From the IMG/VR virus record IMGVR_UViG_3300024999_000115, positions 1 through 59,735 of that record: a stretch of DNA of 59,735 nucleotides; one strand, 5' to 3'. Shown in pieces: positions 49,937-56,448 of the stretch (position 1 is the first letter of the stretch; every line of letters starts with the position of its first letter). The notes beneath the pieces were generated by a model that saw only the letters and a program-made list of their open reading frames with translations, had not been told where the DNA came from and searched no databases. Origin of the DNA: a virus. The position numbers were made by a program, and so were the translations under genes.

Positions 49937-49974
49937 TGCTTTACAAATTTAAAGCAATGTTTTAAATTTGCAAA
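49937..49974. promoter_or_regulatory. Early promoter and operator region
   Basis: Minus strand: -33 TTTG (49974-49971), 19-base spacer, -7 TAAATTTG (49951-49944), a full Bacteroidota promoter for the leftward early genes. A 20-bp inverted repeat TGCTTTA-6-TAAAGCA (49937-49956) overlaps its -7 box; AAAGCA recurs at 49981. Plus strand: -7 TAAATTTG (49963-49970) for the repressor gene, with only TTTA at -33. The overlap suggests repressor binding controls both directions. Confidence 0.7.
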
Positions 49975-50007
49975 TTTTTTAAAGCATTTTTTTAAAATAT
50001 TTTTTAA

Positions 50008-50406
50008 ATGTCTGTAAAAGAGAGAATTATGGCTTTTGTAAAATCCCAAAGAATATCAAATTCGGAGTTTTGCCGGACTATTGGGGTGTCAAACGCCTTT
50101 ATTAGTTCAATGCGGGTGTCGCTTCAGCCAGACAAAATAGAAAGCATTGCCTTAAATTACCCCCAATTAAATGTCGATTGGCTCTTGACCGGAGAAGGCC
50201 AAATGTTAAAATCAGAATCAACCAATCCAACAATAAACGTAATGGAAAACCAAACCTTAGTTGAAGAACTTCGGGACAGAATTACAAGTCTCGAAAAACA
50301 ATTGAATGAGAAACAGCAGTTTTGCGAGTTTCTTATGAAGCAGATTAACGAATTGCAGTTGTTAACTACCAGCAACCATGAAATCAAAAAGAAAGAAGCT
50401 GTGTGA
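50008..50406 (+). CDS. CI-like HTH repressor
   Basis: 132 residues. The N-terminal HTH MAFVKSQRISNSEFCRTIGV with SNAFISSMR, then NYPQLNVDWLLTGEGQML, is the usual end of the HTH domain in Bacteroidota phage repressors. A leucine-rich helix (LVEELRDRITSLEKQLNEKQ) would dimerise it. No LexA/S24 protease domain, so induction would need another route. Faces the early leftward operon across the operator region. Confidence 0.8.
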   Translation: MSVKERIMAFVKSQRISNSEFCRTIGVSNAFISSMRVSLQPDKIESIALNYPQLNVDWLLTGEGQMLKSESTNPTINVMENQTLVEELRDRITSLEKQLNEKQQFCEFLMKQINELQLLTTSNHEIKKKEAV

Positions 50407-50470
50407 GAGTTGTACGCATGAGTTTATCGTCCGGCAAAATTGGCGATACCGGATAAAAGTGAGTTCCTAA
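50378..50470 (+). CDS. Tiny Cys-pair protein (30 aa), overlapping the repressor end
   Basis: Starts inside the last codons of the repressor gene: MKSKRKKLCESCTHEFIVRQ, then NWRYRIKVSS. Basic, with one Cys-x-x-Cys. The 29-base overlap suggests coupling, but short frames arise by chance, so this is uncertain. Confidence 0.3.
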   Translation: MKSKRKKLCESCTHEFIVRQNWRYRIKVSS

Positions 50471-50501
50471 ATAAAATTCCTGCTTTGATATTGTAAATAA
50501 A

Positions 50502-50969
50502 ATGAATATAAAAATGAAAAACAAGATATTTATCACAGTAATATTTATGGTGTTGTTATCATATAAATCAACGTGCCAGACATATGATTTTATACAACAT
50601 CAATCAACGCAATATCCATCAGGCGGTAAATATGAAATTGTTTCGAGTAGCATAACAAGGGCCAATACATTTAAAATCAATAAATACACAGGAGAGGTAT
50701 TTCAATTTGTTGTTTTTGATGTAGAGAAAAACGAATGTGGCTGGCAGTCTATGTATATTGGAAAACACCCACAGAGCATCACTGAGTTAAATTCATACAA
50801 CGCGCCGGTGTATCAGTTGTTTTTATCAGGAAGAACAAACAAGGATATTTTTTTATTAGATACAAAAACCGGGTTTACATGGAATTTAGTAGAAGATACA
50901 GCGAGCCTTGAAAATTGGTTTTTGCCATTAGTGACAGCAGAATTTTATAGTGAAGAAAAAGATAATTAA
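50502..50969 (+). CDS. Secreted protein in the lysogeny module
   Basis: 155 residues. Signal peptide MKNKIFITVIFMVLLSYKST (second Met at residue 5), cleavage near CQ-TYDF, then a beta-rich domain (TGEVFQFVVFDVEKNECGWQ; TGFTWNLVEDTASLENWFLP). Placed between the repressor and the divergent HTH pair on the strand expressed in lysogeny. It may be a lysogenic-conversion or superinfection-exclusion factor; family unknown. Confidence 0.65.
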   Translation: MNIKMKNKIFITVIFMVLLSYKSTCQTYDFIQHQSTQYPSGGKYEIVSSSITRANTFKINKYTGEVFQFVVFDVEKNECGWQSMYIGKHPQSITELNSYNAPVYQLFLSGRTNKDIFLLDTKTGFTWNLVEDTASLENWFLPLVTAEFYSEEKDN

Positions 50970-51184
50970 AGAATGGGGAAAAGTTCATTGGCTTTAATGC
51001 CCACAACTTGAGCAATAATTTCCCGCGTTGGCTTCTTTGGGTTCCTGGTTCCGTTCATCCAGTTCCAAACGCCAGAGTGGGAATAGCCGGTTTTTGCTTC
51101 GAGTTCTTTTCTCAGGTTCAATCGGGTGCGATAGTCAAGCGACTGACGGTAATTTTTGAAAACAGACATATCGACGTTGTTCAT
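50966..51184 (-). CDS. HTH regulator, Cro-like
   Basis: 72 residues from ATG 51184 (MNNVDMSVFKNYRQSL); a longer start at 51250 would be hydrophobic and overlap the divergent gene. The HTH is LEAKTGYSHSGVWNWMNGTR followed by PTREIIAQVVGI. Divergent from the gene at 51238 with a 53-base shared control region; its end overlaps the secreted protein's stop by 4 bases. Confidence 0.7.
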   Translation of the reverse strand: MNNVDMSVFKNYRQSLDYRTRLNLRKELEAKTGYSHSGVWNWMNGTRNPKKPTREIIAQVVGIKANELFPIL

Positions 51185-51237
51185 ATTTTTTTGGCTTAAA
51201 AGTACATAAATAAAGATTACAAAGTAAATAAATAAAG
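51185..51237. promoter_or_regulatory. Shared control region of two divergent HTH genes
   Basis: 53 bases. Minus strand: CTTTATTTATTTAC and CTTTATTTATGTAC, a near-exact 14-base direct repeat 23-24 bases apart, are candidate operators. A near -7 box TTACTTTG lies between. TTTACTTTGTAA-like sequence recurs upstream of the lipoprotein gene (near 38746-38757). Confidence 0.45.
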
Positions 51238-51597
51238 ATGGAAACGACAAAGAATGAACGAGTAAAAAGAGTGATTGAGTTTAAGAATATCACACAGGTA
51301 GAACTTGCTAACGTACTTGGGATAAAAAAACAACTGGTTCAAAACTGGATAAGCAACTCTCAGCCGGTTCCCGACAAGTATATTTTACTCCTCATAGAGA
51401 AATATACCGACATAGATGCCCGTTGGCTGGCTACCGGGGCCGGAAGTATCGACGGTAGTATTGCATCCACCCAGGAGCAAATAAACCGCATTAAGAAGCC
51501 TCTGTTGGATATTATCGAAATGAAAGACCTAATAATAGCCGATAAAGAAAGAATGTTAGTAATGAAGGACGATATTATAAAGCTGATGAAAAAATGA
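51238..51597 (+). CDS. HTH regulator
   Basis: 119 residues. The HTH is FKNITQVELANVLGIKKQLV followed by NWISNSQPVPDKYI and IDARWLATGAGS, the same fold order as the repressor at 50008. A C-terminal coiled segment (KPLLDIIEMKDLIIADKERM). Stop overlaps the integrase start (ATGA). Confidence 0.75.
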   Translation: METTKNERVKRVIEFKNITQVELANVLGIKKQLVQNWISNSQPVPDKYILLLIEKYTDIDARWLATGAGSIDGSIASTQEQINRIKKPLLDIIEMKDLIIADKERMLVMKDDIIKLMKK

Positions 51598-52781
51598 AGT
51601 TCGAATTATTTGATTCAAGCAAACTTTCCCCTGTTGTTGGCATAATCAGAATGAGCAGAAAGAACCACAAGATTTTCCTGAAGTATTACTGTGGTTTCTC
51701 CGTCCGGCCCGACCAGTGGAACGAAAAGACTGAACGGGTGCGCGAAGTTTACGGCATACCTTTTAAAGACTACAACAATATAATAGATAAAATAGAAGCT
51801 GCGGTAAAACTTGAATTTAAAAACCGGGATTACTTTTCGATCACATCCGATTCACTCAGGCAGTTAATTGATGCAGCATTAAAAAGAAAAGTATCGTCCG
51901 GGGCCGGAAACAATACGGGTTTCATGGACTACCTGCAAAATTATATTGATACCTCTGGCGTTAAATCAGCAAAATCATTTAAAACCACAAAGGGCAAACT
52001 TCCGGCAAACATATCCTGGTATGACTTCGATTATTCGTGGTATCTGAAATTTGTTGATAAAATGGAAGCAAAAGGTCATGCTAAAAACTACATCGGGCGG
52101 CAAATAAACAACATCAAAATCATTTTAACCCGCGCATTTAAAGAAGGAAAACACCAAAACACCGAATATCTGAAATTCGCTGTACTCCGTGAAGATGTTT
52201 ATAATATCTACCTGTCGGAAGCTGAACTGATAAAAATGTACAATCTTCCTCTGGATGGATACAACGCCCATGTCCGCGATTTATTCATGCTTGGAGCATG
52301 GACGGGAATGAGAGTAAGCAATTACCTCAATATTGATTCTGATTTGAATGTTGACCTTGAAAAGAACATTATCACCGCCATTGTAAACAAAAACGGGCCA
52401 CGGGTACGGATTCCTATTCACTGGATTATTCGGGAGATTATCGAAAAGAACGGCGGCAAACTTCCAAAATCCATCAGCGAACAGAAATTGAACAAACAGA
52501 TTAAGGTTGTCGGGCGGCTGGCTGGTATTACCGAGAAAGTAATAACCGTTAAAACCATCGGCGGGAAGCGAACCGAAATAGTGAAAGACAAGTGCGATAT
52601 GATTTCTTCACACACCTGCCGCCGGAGCCTTGCTACTAACCTTTATTTAAAAGATGTTCCGCTGAAGTATATAATGAGTATCACAGGTCACAAAACGGAA
52701 GCACAAGCCCTGAAATACATCAAATCCGGCCTTGACGAAATTTACGATAAAGTTGCTGAGTTGGATTTCTGGAAGAAGTAA
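51594..52781 (+). CDS. int: Tyrosine recombinase, phage integrase
   Basis: 395 residues of the Bacteroidota integrase type: N-terminal arm-binding domain, SAM-like core-binding domain (about 105-200), catalytic domain from 205. Catalytic residues: Arg240 (WTGMRVSNYL), His340 and Arg343 (SSHTCRRS), His366 (TGHKT), nucleophile Tyr375 (ALKYIK). It integrates the phage at an att site. Translated together with the upstream HTH gene. The attP candidate lies 123-142 bases downstream. Confidence 0.92.
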   Translation: MKFELFDSSKLSPVVGIIRMSRKNHKIFLKYYCGFSVRPDQWNEKTERVREVYGIPFKDYNNIIDKIEAAVKLEFKNRDYFSITSDSLRQLIDAALKRKVSSGAGNNTGFMDYLQNYIDTSGVKSAKSFKTTKGKLPANISWYDFDYSWYLKFVDKMEAKGHAKNYIGRQINNIKIILTRAFKEGKHQNTEYLKFAVLREDVYNIYLSEAELIKMYNLPLDGYNAHVRDLFMLGAWTGMRVSNYLNIDSDLNVDLEKNIITAIVNKNGPRVRIPIHWIIREIIEKNGGKLPKSISEQKLNKQIKVVGRLAGITEKVITVKTIGGKRTEIVKDKCDMISSHTCRRSLATNLYLKDVPLKYIMSITGHKTEAQALKYIKSGLDEIYDKVAELDFWKK

Positions 52782-52783
52782 AT

Positions 52784-52805
52784 AGGTGCAAAATTTAGGT
52801 GCAAA
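52784..52805 (+). repeat. Direct repeats next to attP, left
   Basis: AGGTGCAAA at 52784-52792 and 52797-52805. Together with three related copies at 52986-53017 they flank the attP candidate, the position of integrase arm-type sites. Confidence 0.5.
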
Positions 52806-52903
52806 TCACCTTTACAAAACTTCGCATCGAATTGTAAAGAAATCAGCTACACGCCGCACCGCGTTTACAAAACACCGTAAATTGTTGTAAACAGAAAAAT
52901 ACT

Positions 52904-52923
52904 GCGGTACTCCCGGTAGGGTC
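52904..52923 (+). other. Candidate attP core (tRNA 3' end-like)
   Basis: GCGGTACTCCCGGTAGGGTC. Reverse complement GACCCTACCGGGAGTACCGC looks like the T-stem/acceptor 3' end of a bacterial tRNA. Phage integrases commonly use tRNA 3' ends, and this lies directly past int and between repeat clusters. Which tRNA it matches is not determinable here. Confidence 0.55.
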
Positions 52924-52941
52924 AATAAATGTAAATAGTTA

Positions 52942-52974
52942 AACGTCTGTAAATCAAAACTTACAGGCGTTTTT
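52942..52974 (+). terminator. Terminator of the lysogeny/integrase transcript
   Basis: AACGTCTGTAA (52942-52952) pairs with TTACAGGCGTT (52961-52971), one G.U pair, followed by TTTTTC. About 160 bases after the integrase stop. Confidence 0.8.
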
Positions 52975-52985
52975 CATTTTTAAAA

Positions 52986-53017
52986 AGGTGTTAAAAATAG
53001 GTGTAAAGCGGTGTAAA
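52986..53017 (+). repeat. Direct repeats next to attP, right
   Basis: AGGTGTTAA (52986-52994), AGGTGTAAA (52999-53007), CGGTGTAAA (53009-53017). Same family as 52784-52805 and 30504-30538. Confidence 0.5.
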
Positions 53018-53040
53018 AAAGGGGCTGCCTGTGCAACCCC
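53015..53040 (-). terminator. Terminator of the late leftward operon
   Basis: GGGGCTGC (53021-53028), loop CTGT, GCAACCCC (53033-53040). On the minus strand the 8-bp stem is followed by TTTTTT (53020-53015). It closes the operon after the spanin gene, 59 bases past its stop. Confidence 0.85.
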
Positions 53041-53098
53041 TCGTATTAACCTAAACCTAAACTTATGAAACAAAACTGGAGCAGAAGCCCCTGAGTGT

Positions 53099-53635
53099 TT
53101 ATTTTGATATTAAACTCTTTATCCAACCACCTTTAAACTTGTAAACAATGAATCCGGCCCCGGCAAGTACAACCAGAATGAAAAACCACAAGGTAAATTT
53201 GTAAAACTTCGGGACGTACTTCTCTGGCGGCAAAACAACTGTATTATCAGTAGTGGTATTTGTCACGGCCCTTTCAAGGTAAATAGTATCGTGAATAGGA
53301 ACCTGAACAATATTATTGACATATCCCGCCCTTAAATCCAAAACAGAACTATCGACCTTTGCGCTGGCCCAAATATTACCAAAAGTCTTTCGGGTGTAAT
53401 CCATGAAACACTTGTTGTCCTTAATGTACACATTTTTTGTAAGGTAAACCGTGTCATTGGGTAGCTTAACTTCAATTATCCGGTCTTTGTAAATTGTAGT
53501 ATCTCGATACTCAATTTTTACTACCGATTCAGTTACGCAAACTTTGGCGAATTTGTTACAGTTACGTTCAATTCGTTCTACTGTCAGGCATGATGTCAAT
53601 GATAACACCATGACCGCTAAAATTATCTTTCTCAT
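53099..53635 (-). CDS. One-piece spanin (u-spanin-like)
   Basis: 178 residues. Lipobox LTSC (Cys16) after MRKIILAVMVLSL, so the N-terminus would sit in the outer membrane. The C-terminus has a membrane helix (about 147-165) and a short basic tail, so it anchors in the inner membrane. This two-ended layout is that of unimolecular spanins, which fuse the two membranes at lysis. Between them lies a beta/threonine-rich periplasmic region. Last gene of the lysis group. Confidence 0.7.
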   Translation of the reverse strand: MRKIILAVMVLSLTSCLTVERIERNCNKFAKVCVTESVVKIEYRDTTIYKDRIIEVKLPNDTVYLTKNVYIKDNKCFMDYTRKTFGNIWASAKVDSSVLDLRAGYVNNIVQVPIHDTIYLERAVTNTTTDNTVVLPPEKYVPKFYKFTLWFFILVVLAGAGFIVYKFKGGWIKSLISK

Positions 53636-53847
53636 TTCTTTGGTATTTGTGATGAAACCCTGCTCAAATCAAACATATATCCAAGCATTACTGTTCCAAA
53701 AAAAGCAATGCCGCCCGTTAAATCAACCTGAGTAAAGAAATCGACTGCTGATGCAATCAACCATGCTGCAATCAGCGCTAAATTCACCTTGCTCCTGAAC
53801 ACATTTTTAACCCACGGTGTTATCGGGTTTGCTACTTTGATTTTCAT
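53632..53847 (-). CDS. Small membrane protein, possible holin
   Basis: 71 residues with two membrane segments (NLALIAAWLIASAVDFF and LTGGIAFFGTVMLGYMF), a basic lead and tail. Small two-helix proteins near endolysin and spanin are usually holins. Overlaps the next gene start by 4 bases. Confidence 0.55.
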   Translation of the reverse strand: MKIKVANPITPWVKNVFRSKVNLALIAAWLIASAVDFFTQVDLTGGIAFFGTVMLGYMFDLSRVSSQIPKK

Positions 53848-54076
53848 TTTTTTCCTGTTTTATTTCCTGTGATTTTTGTGCGAATAAGAAAGCCATTGCC
53901 GAACCTGCAATAGTTACAAAGAGCGTTCCTGCTGCTATTGCTGCCTGAACTATGTCGTCTTTTCCGAGATACAACACAACGCAATTTTCAACCAGCGCAA
54001 ACAGGATAATTATAAACCCGATCAGCCTGGATGATGAATTATTGCCCGATATAGACTGGAAAAATCCGTTTTTCAT
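53807..54076 (-). CDS. Small membrane protein, possible holin
   Basis: 89 residues: two membrane helices (LIGFIIILFALVENCVVLYL; AAIAAGTLFVTIAGSAMAFL) and a charged tail. Overlaps its downstream neighbour by 41 bases. Two holin-like genes in series may be a holin/antiholin pair. Confidence 0.55.
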   Translation of the reverse strand: MKNGFFQSISGNNSSSRLIGFIIILFALVENCVVLYLGKDDIVQAAIAAGTLFVTIAGSAMAFLFAQKSQEIKQEKNENQSSKPDNTVG

Positions 54077-54489
54077 ACTAACCTCCTATATCCTAATAAA
54101 TTTTCTTTACTGTAAGCTGAAATTTTAACTGTATCGCTCTGGTTTCCTCCCAGAACATTAATAAACCCATCCAGTTCGTTAATGTAAAAAGCAACATGCC
54201 CCTGCCATGCCGAATTACCACGTTTAAAAACCGCCACATCCCCTAATTGCGGTTCAGTTACTTCGGTTCCTACTTTCAGCCAACTACGGGCATCAGCTTT
54301 GTTGCTTCGTGGCAATCCGGCTTTCAGCGCAACCCAATTGGCAAAAATGCTACACCACGGAGTTTCATCATCATTCACCCACTTGAAGCCAGATTCGTTG
54401 GCATAATCAACAATCGTGCGGTTGTTTGCTTTGCCTGATATTTCCTTTGTTCCGTACTGGCTCAGTGCTATTTCTATCAGTGTTTTCAT
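54073..54489 (-). CDS. Endolysin, TIGR02594 / NlpC-P60-like
   Basis: 138 residues from ATG 54489 (MKTLIEIALSQYGTKEISGK), which overlaps the upstream stop as ATGA; the longer start at 54561 gives an implausible hydrophobic lead. Catalytic Cys46 in TPWCSIFANWVALKAGL, His98 in GHVAFYI, and LGGNQS then LLGYRR at the end match the TIGR02594 cysteine-peptidase-like family. It would cut peptidoglycan. No signal peptide, so it depends on a holin. Confidence 0.85.
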   Translation of the reverse strand: MKTLIEIALSQYGTKEISGKANNRTIVDYANESGFKWVNDDETPWCSIFANWVALKAGLPRSNKADARSWLKVGTEVTEPQLGDVAVFKRGNSAWQGHVAFYINELDGFINVLGGNQSDTVKISAYSKENLLGYRRLV

Positions 54490-54959
54490 AGCTTGAAAAT
54501 TAGTTGTAAAATCAAAAGCAAACCGGCCCCAACAGAAGAAGCAACAAGCCACTGCTGCCATGCAAATTTCCTTACTGCTTGTTTTTTTGTTTCTACATCT
54601 TCCAGTGTTTTTATCCTCGTACTGTACGGGCAGTTGGTTTCATGGTTTAAATCAGCGATTTTAAGGTCTGAAACTTGTTTTTCGAGGTCTGTTACCCGTC
54701 CATTTGTTTTTTCGGTCGTCAACAACAGCACTTCAGTTTCAAGTTTATTAACCCGTCCGTTTGTTAATTTTGCCTGGTCTTTTGTTTCAGTGGCTATGCT
54801 TTCAACCCTCGCAACATTAGCATTAAGAACATTAAGTCTGCCAATTATCTCAGAAATATGCCCCGATAATACGTCGGTAAGCATCTGTCGTACTTCTTCT
54901 CTGTCTTCAGTCTTCATTCTGAATACTCTTTTTGATTCAACAATCTTTTTATCTTCCAT
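54486..54959 (-). CDS. Coiled-coil protein with C-terminal membrane helix (XhlA/holin-like)
   Basis: 157 residues. A long coiled coil (about 15-125) containing a near repeat LTNGRVNKLETEV / KTNGRVTDLEKQV, then a C-terminal membrane helix (WLVASSVGAGLLLILQLIF). The layout resembles XhlA-type lysis accessory proteins. Overlaps the endolysin start. Confidence 0.55.
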   Translation of the reverse strand: MEDKKIVESKRVFRMKTEDREEVRQMLTDVLSGHISEIIGRLNVLNANVARVESIATETKDQAKLTNGRVNKLETEVLLLTTEKTNGRVTDLEKQVSDLKIADLNHETNCPYSTRIKTLEDVETKKQAVRKFAWQQWLVASSVGAGLLLILQLIFKL

Positions 54960-55029
54960 TTTTCTTTTTTCATTGCGGGAAATTTAATTAGGTTGTAAAA
55001 TTGATTCTATTTCCTTCAATTACATTTCG

Positions 55030-55704
55030 TCAAAGACTTATCGTATCCCCCTCAAACACCGGCAACTCCACAACCCCGCCAATCGGCACTGTATCGGTTG
55101 CAATTTGCAGGTAGTAGTATTTTCCCTGTTCCGCCTCGATGGGTGCAAAATTACCGTTGTAACTCGCTGTGTAATCCCACGGAGCAGTCACATAAACAAA
55201 GTCATTCGCGCCCCTGCCCGTCCACAAAATAGCATCAAGCCCCGCTGCTGTGATGTCAATCGGTACTTCAGCATCCTTTACGATTAATGCCGGGGTATTT
55301 TCCAACTCAAACCTGATAACATCAGTTTGTTCTGTTACCTGAATTACCGTGTCTTTTATGCTCCAAACGAAATACGAAAAAGCATTACCGCCCTGTTTCC
55401 ATCCTCCACCGGTAACAGTGCACGTATATTCGCCAAAAGGTAAGTGCATTGGCTCAGTGCCGTGTTTGAAAAACTGAAACGAATTTGAAGCAAAAGTGGT
55501 GTATGTAACCCCCGTTTGCCCCGTTAATTCTACTGTAACCTCGTAAGGCCAGTAGTAATGCCGCCAGTCGTTTATGTCGAAACTCTTTAAGTTGCCCGAA
55601 TTAACGGTGAGGTAATTTGTACTGAACACAACCTGTTTTTCTGTTGGTTCCTGAGTGCATCCAAAAAGGATGGCTGCGATTGCGATGATGATTAATTTTT
55701 TCAT
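55030..55704 (-). CDS. Lipoprotein, unknown
   Basis: 224 residues. Signal MKKLIIIAIAAILFGC with lipobox Cys16, then a beta-rich domain (VEVTLTGQTG-like strands; TSNSFQFFKHGTEPMHLPFG). In the late operon between fibre and lysis genes, so perhaps a virion-associated or surface-exclusion lipoprotein. Confidence 0.6.
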   Translation of the reverse strand: MKKLIIIAIAAILFGCTQEPTEKQVVFSTNYLTVNSGNLKSFDINDWRHYYWPYEVTVELTGQTGVTYTTFASNSFQFFKHGTEPMHLPFGEYTCTVTGGGWKQGGNAFSYFVWSIKDTVIQVTEQTDVIRFELENTPALIVKDAEVPIDITAAGLDAILWTGRGANDFVYVTAPWDYTASYNGNFAPIEAEQGKYYYLQIATDTVPIGGVVELPVFEGDTISL

Positions 55705-55725
55705 GTTCCTTGTTTTTATTGTTCA

Positions 55726-56448
55726 TTAAGTTGGAAAACTAAATCCGGGACCTACATTCGAAAGCGTATTGTTGTAAGCGCAACAGCCTGCCGTGGTAAG
55801 TGCTGCCCATTCTGCGTTTGTAAAATAATTGGCAGGGTCGGCTCCGTACCACGGAATGATTGAGCCATCTCGGAAGCGGGTTTCACAAAGGTTATCGGCA
55901 AGCCATTCTTGTGTGCCAATGCAAATAGTACGGTAAACCTTTCCGTCATTTCCGGTATAAGTTCCTGATTGTCCGTTAGAAAGAGGAGTAGAATCTTTTA
56001 ATAAGCGAATCGGATGACCTTCTTTTTCATAAGAATGGCTATTAACATTAAAGTCATTATTAGCAGAAGTTAATCTTCCAGAATAGTAAGCAATCGAAGC
56101 GGCATCTGTTTGAGTGGCCAAATAACTATCAGTATTTATACTTGAAAAATTATAAACACTATAAGCTCTTTTACCAGAACCTCTTACATTTAATTTAGCT
56201 GAATTAGTAGAGCCTGGGTCAGCATCCCAATATGTAGTTCCAATTTCTTTAACTTTAGCACCTGAACCAGTTACACCACCCAAATAAGTAACCAGTGTAT
56301 TCATCTCCGTTAGTGTTGGGACATGCCAGCCGCTATTGGAAATTTCTCTTACATCTTTAATTGCATACCAATTGTACAGCAACCCATACTCAGGGTAATA
56401 AATTGCGGGTGGTGCTGATGCTGCCGCTATGTAAATATGATTTCCCAT
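55726..56448 (-). CDS. Lectin-like fibre protein with permuted Fib_succ domain
   Basis: 240 residues. The first part (YGLLYNWYAIKDVREISNSG, GWHVPTLTEMNTLVTYLGG, KEIGTTYWDAD) is normally the C-terminal half of a Fibrobacter-type paralogous domain. The second part (GNDGKVYRTICIGTQEWLAD, NLCETRFRDGSIIPW, ALTTAGCCAYNN) is normally its N-terminal half. The domain therefore looks circularly permuted. Probably receptor binding. Begins with a short alanine-rich lead and shares YGLLYNWYA with the gene at 8614-9765. Confidence 0.65.
   Translation of the reverse strand: MGNHIYIAAASAPPAIYYPEYGLLYNWYAIKDVREISNSGWHVPTLTEMNTLVTYLGGVTGSGAKVKEIGTTYWDADPGSTNSAKLNVRGSGKRAYSVYNFSSINTDSYLATQTDAASIAYYSGRLTSANNDFNVNSHSYEKEGHPIRLLKDSTPLSNGQSGTYTGNDGKVYRTICIGTQEWLADNLCETRFRDGSIIPWYGADPANYFTNAEWAALTTAGCCAYNNTLSNVGPGFSFPT

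Noticed and set aside
49861-50049. 62-residue frame opposite the repressor start
   Set aside because: It covers the promoter/operator region and is Lys/Phe/Asn-rich only because the DNA is AT-rich.
53015-53040. Hairpin as an attP arm structure
   Set aside because: An 8-bp stem followed by six T on the minus strand is a standard terminator.
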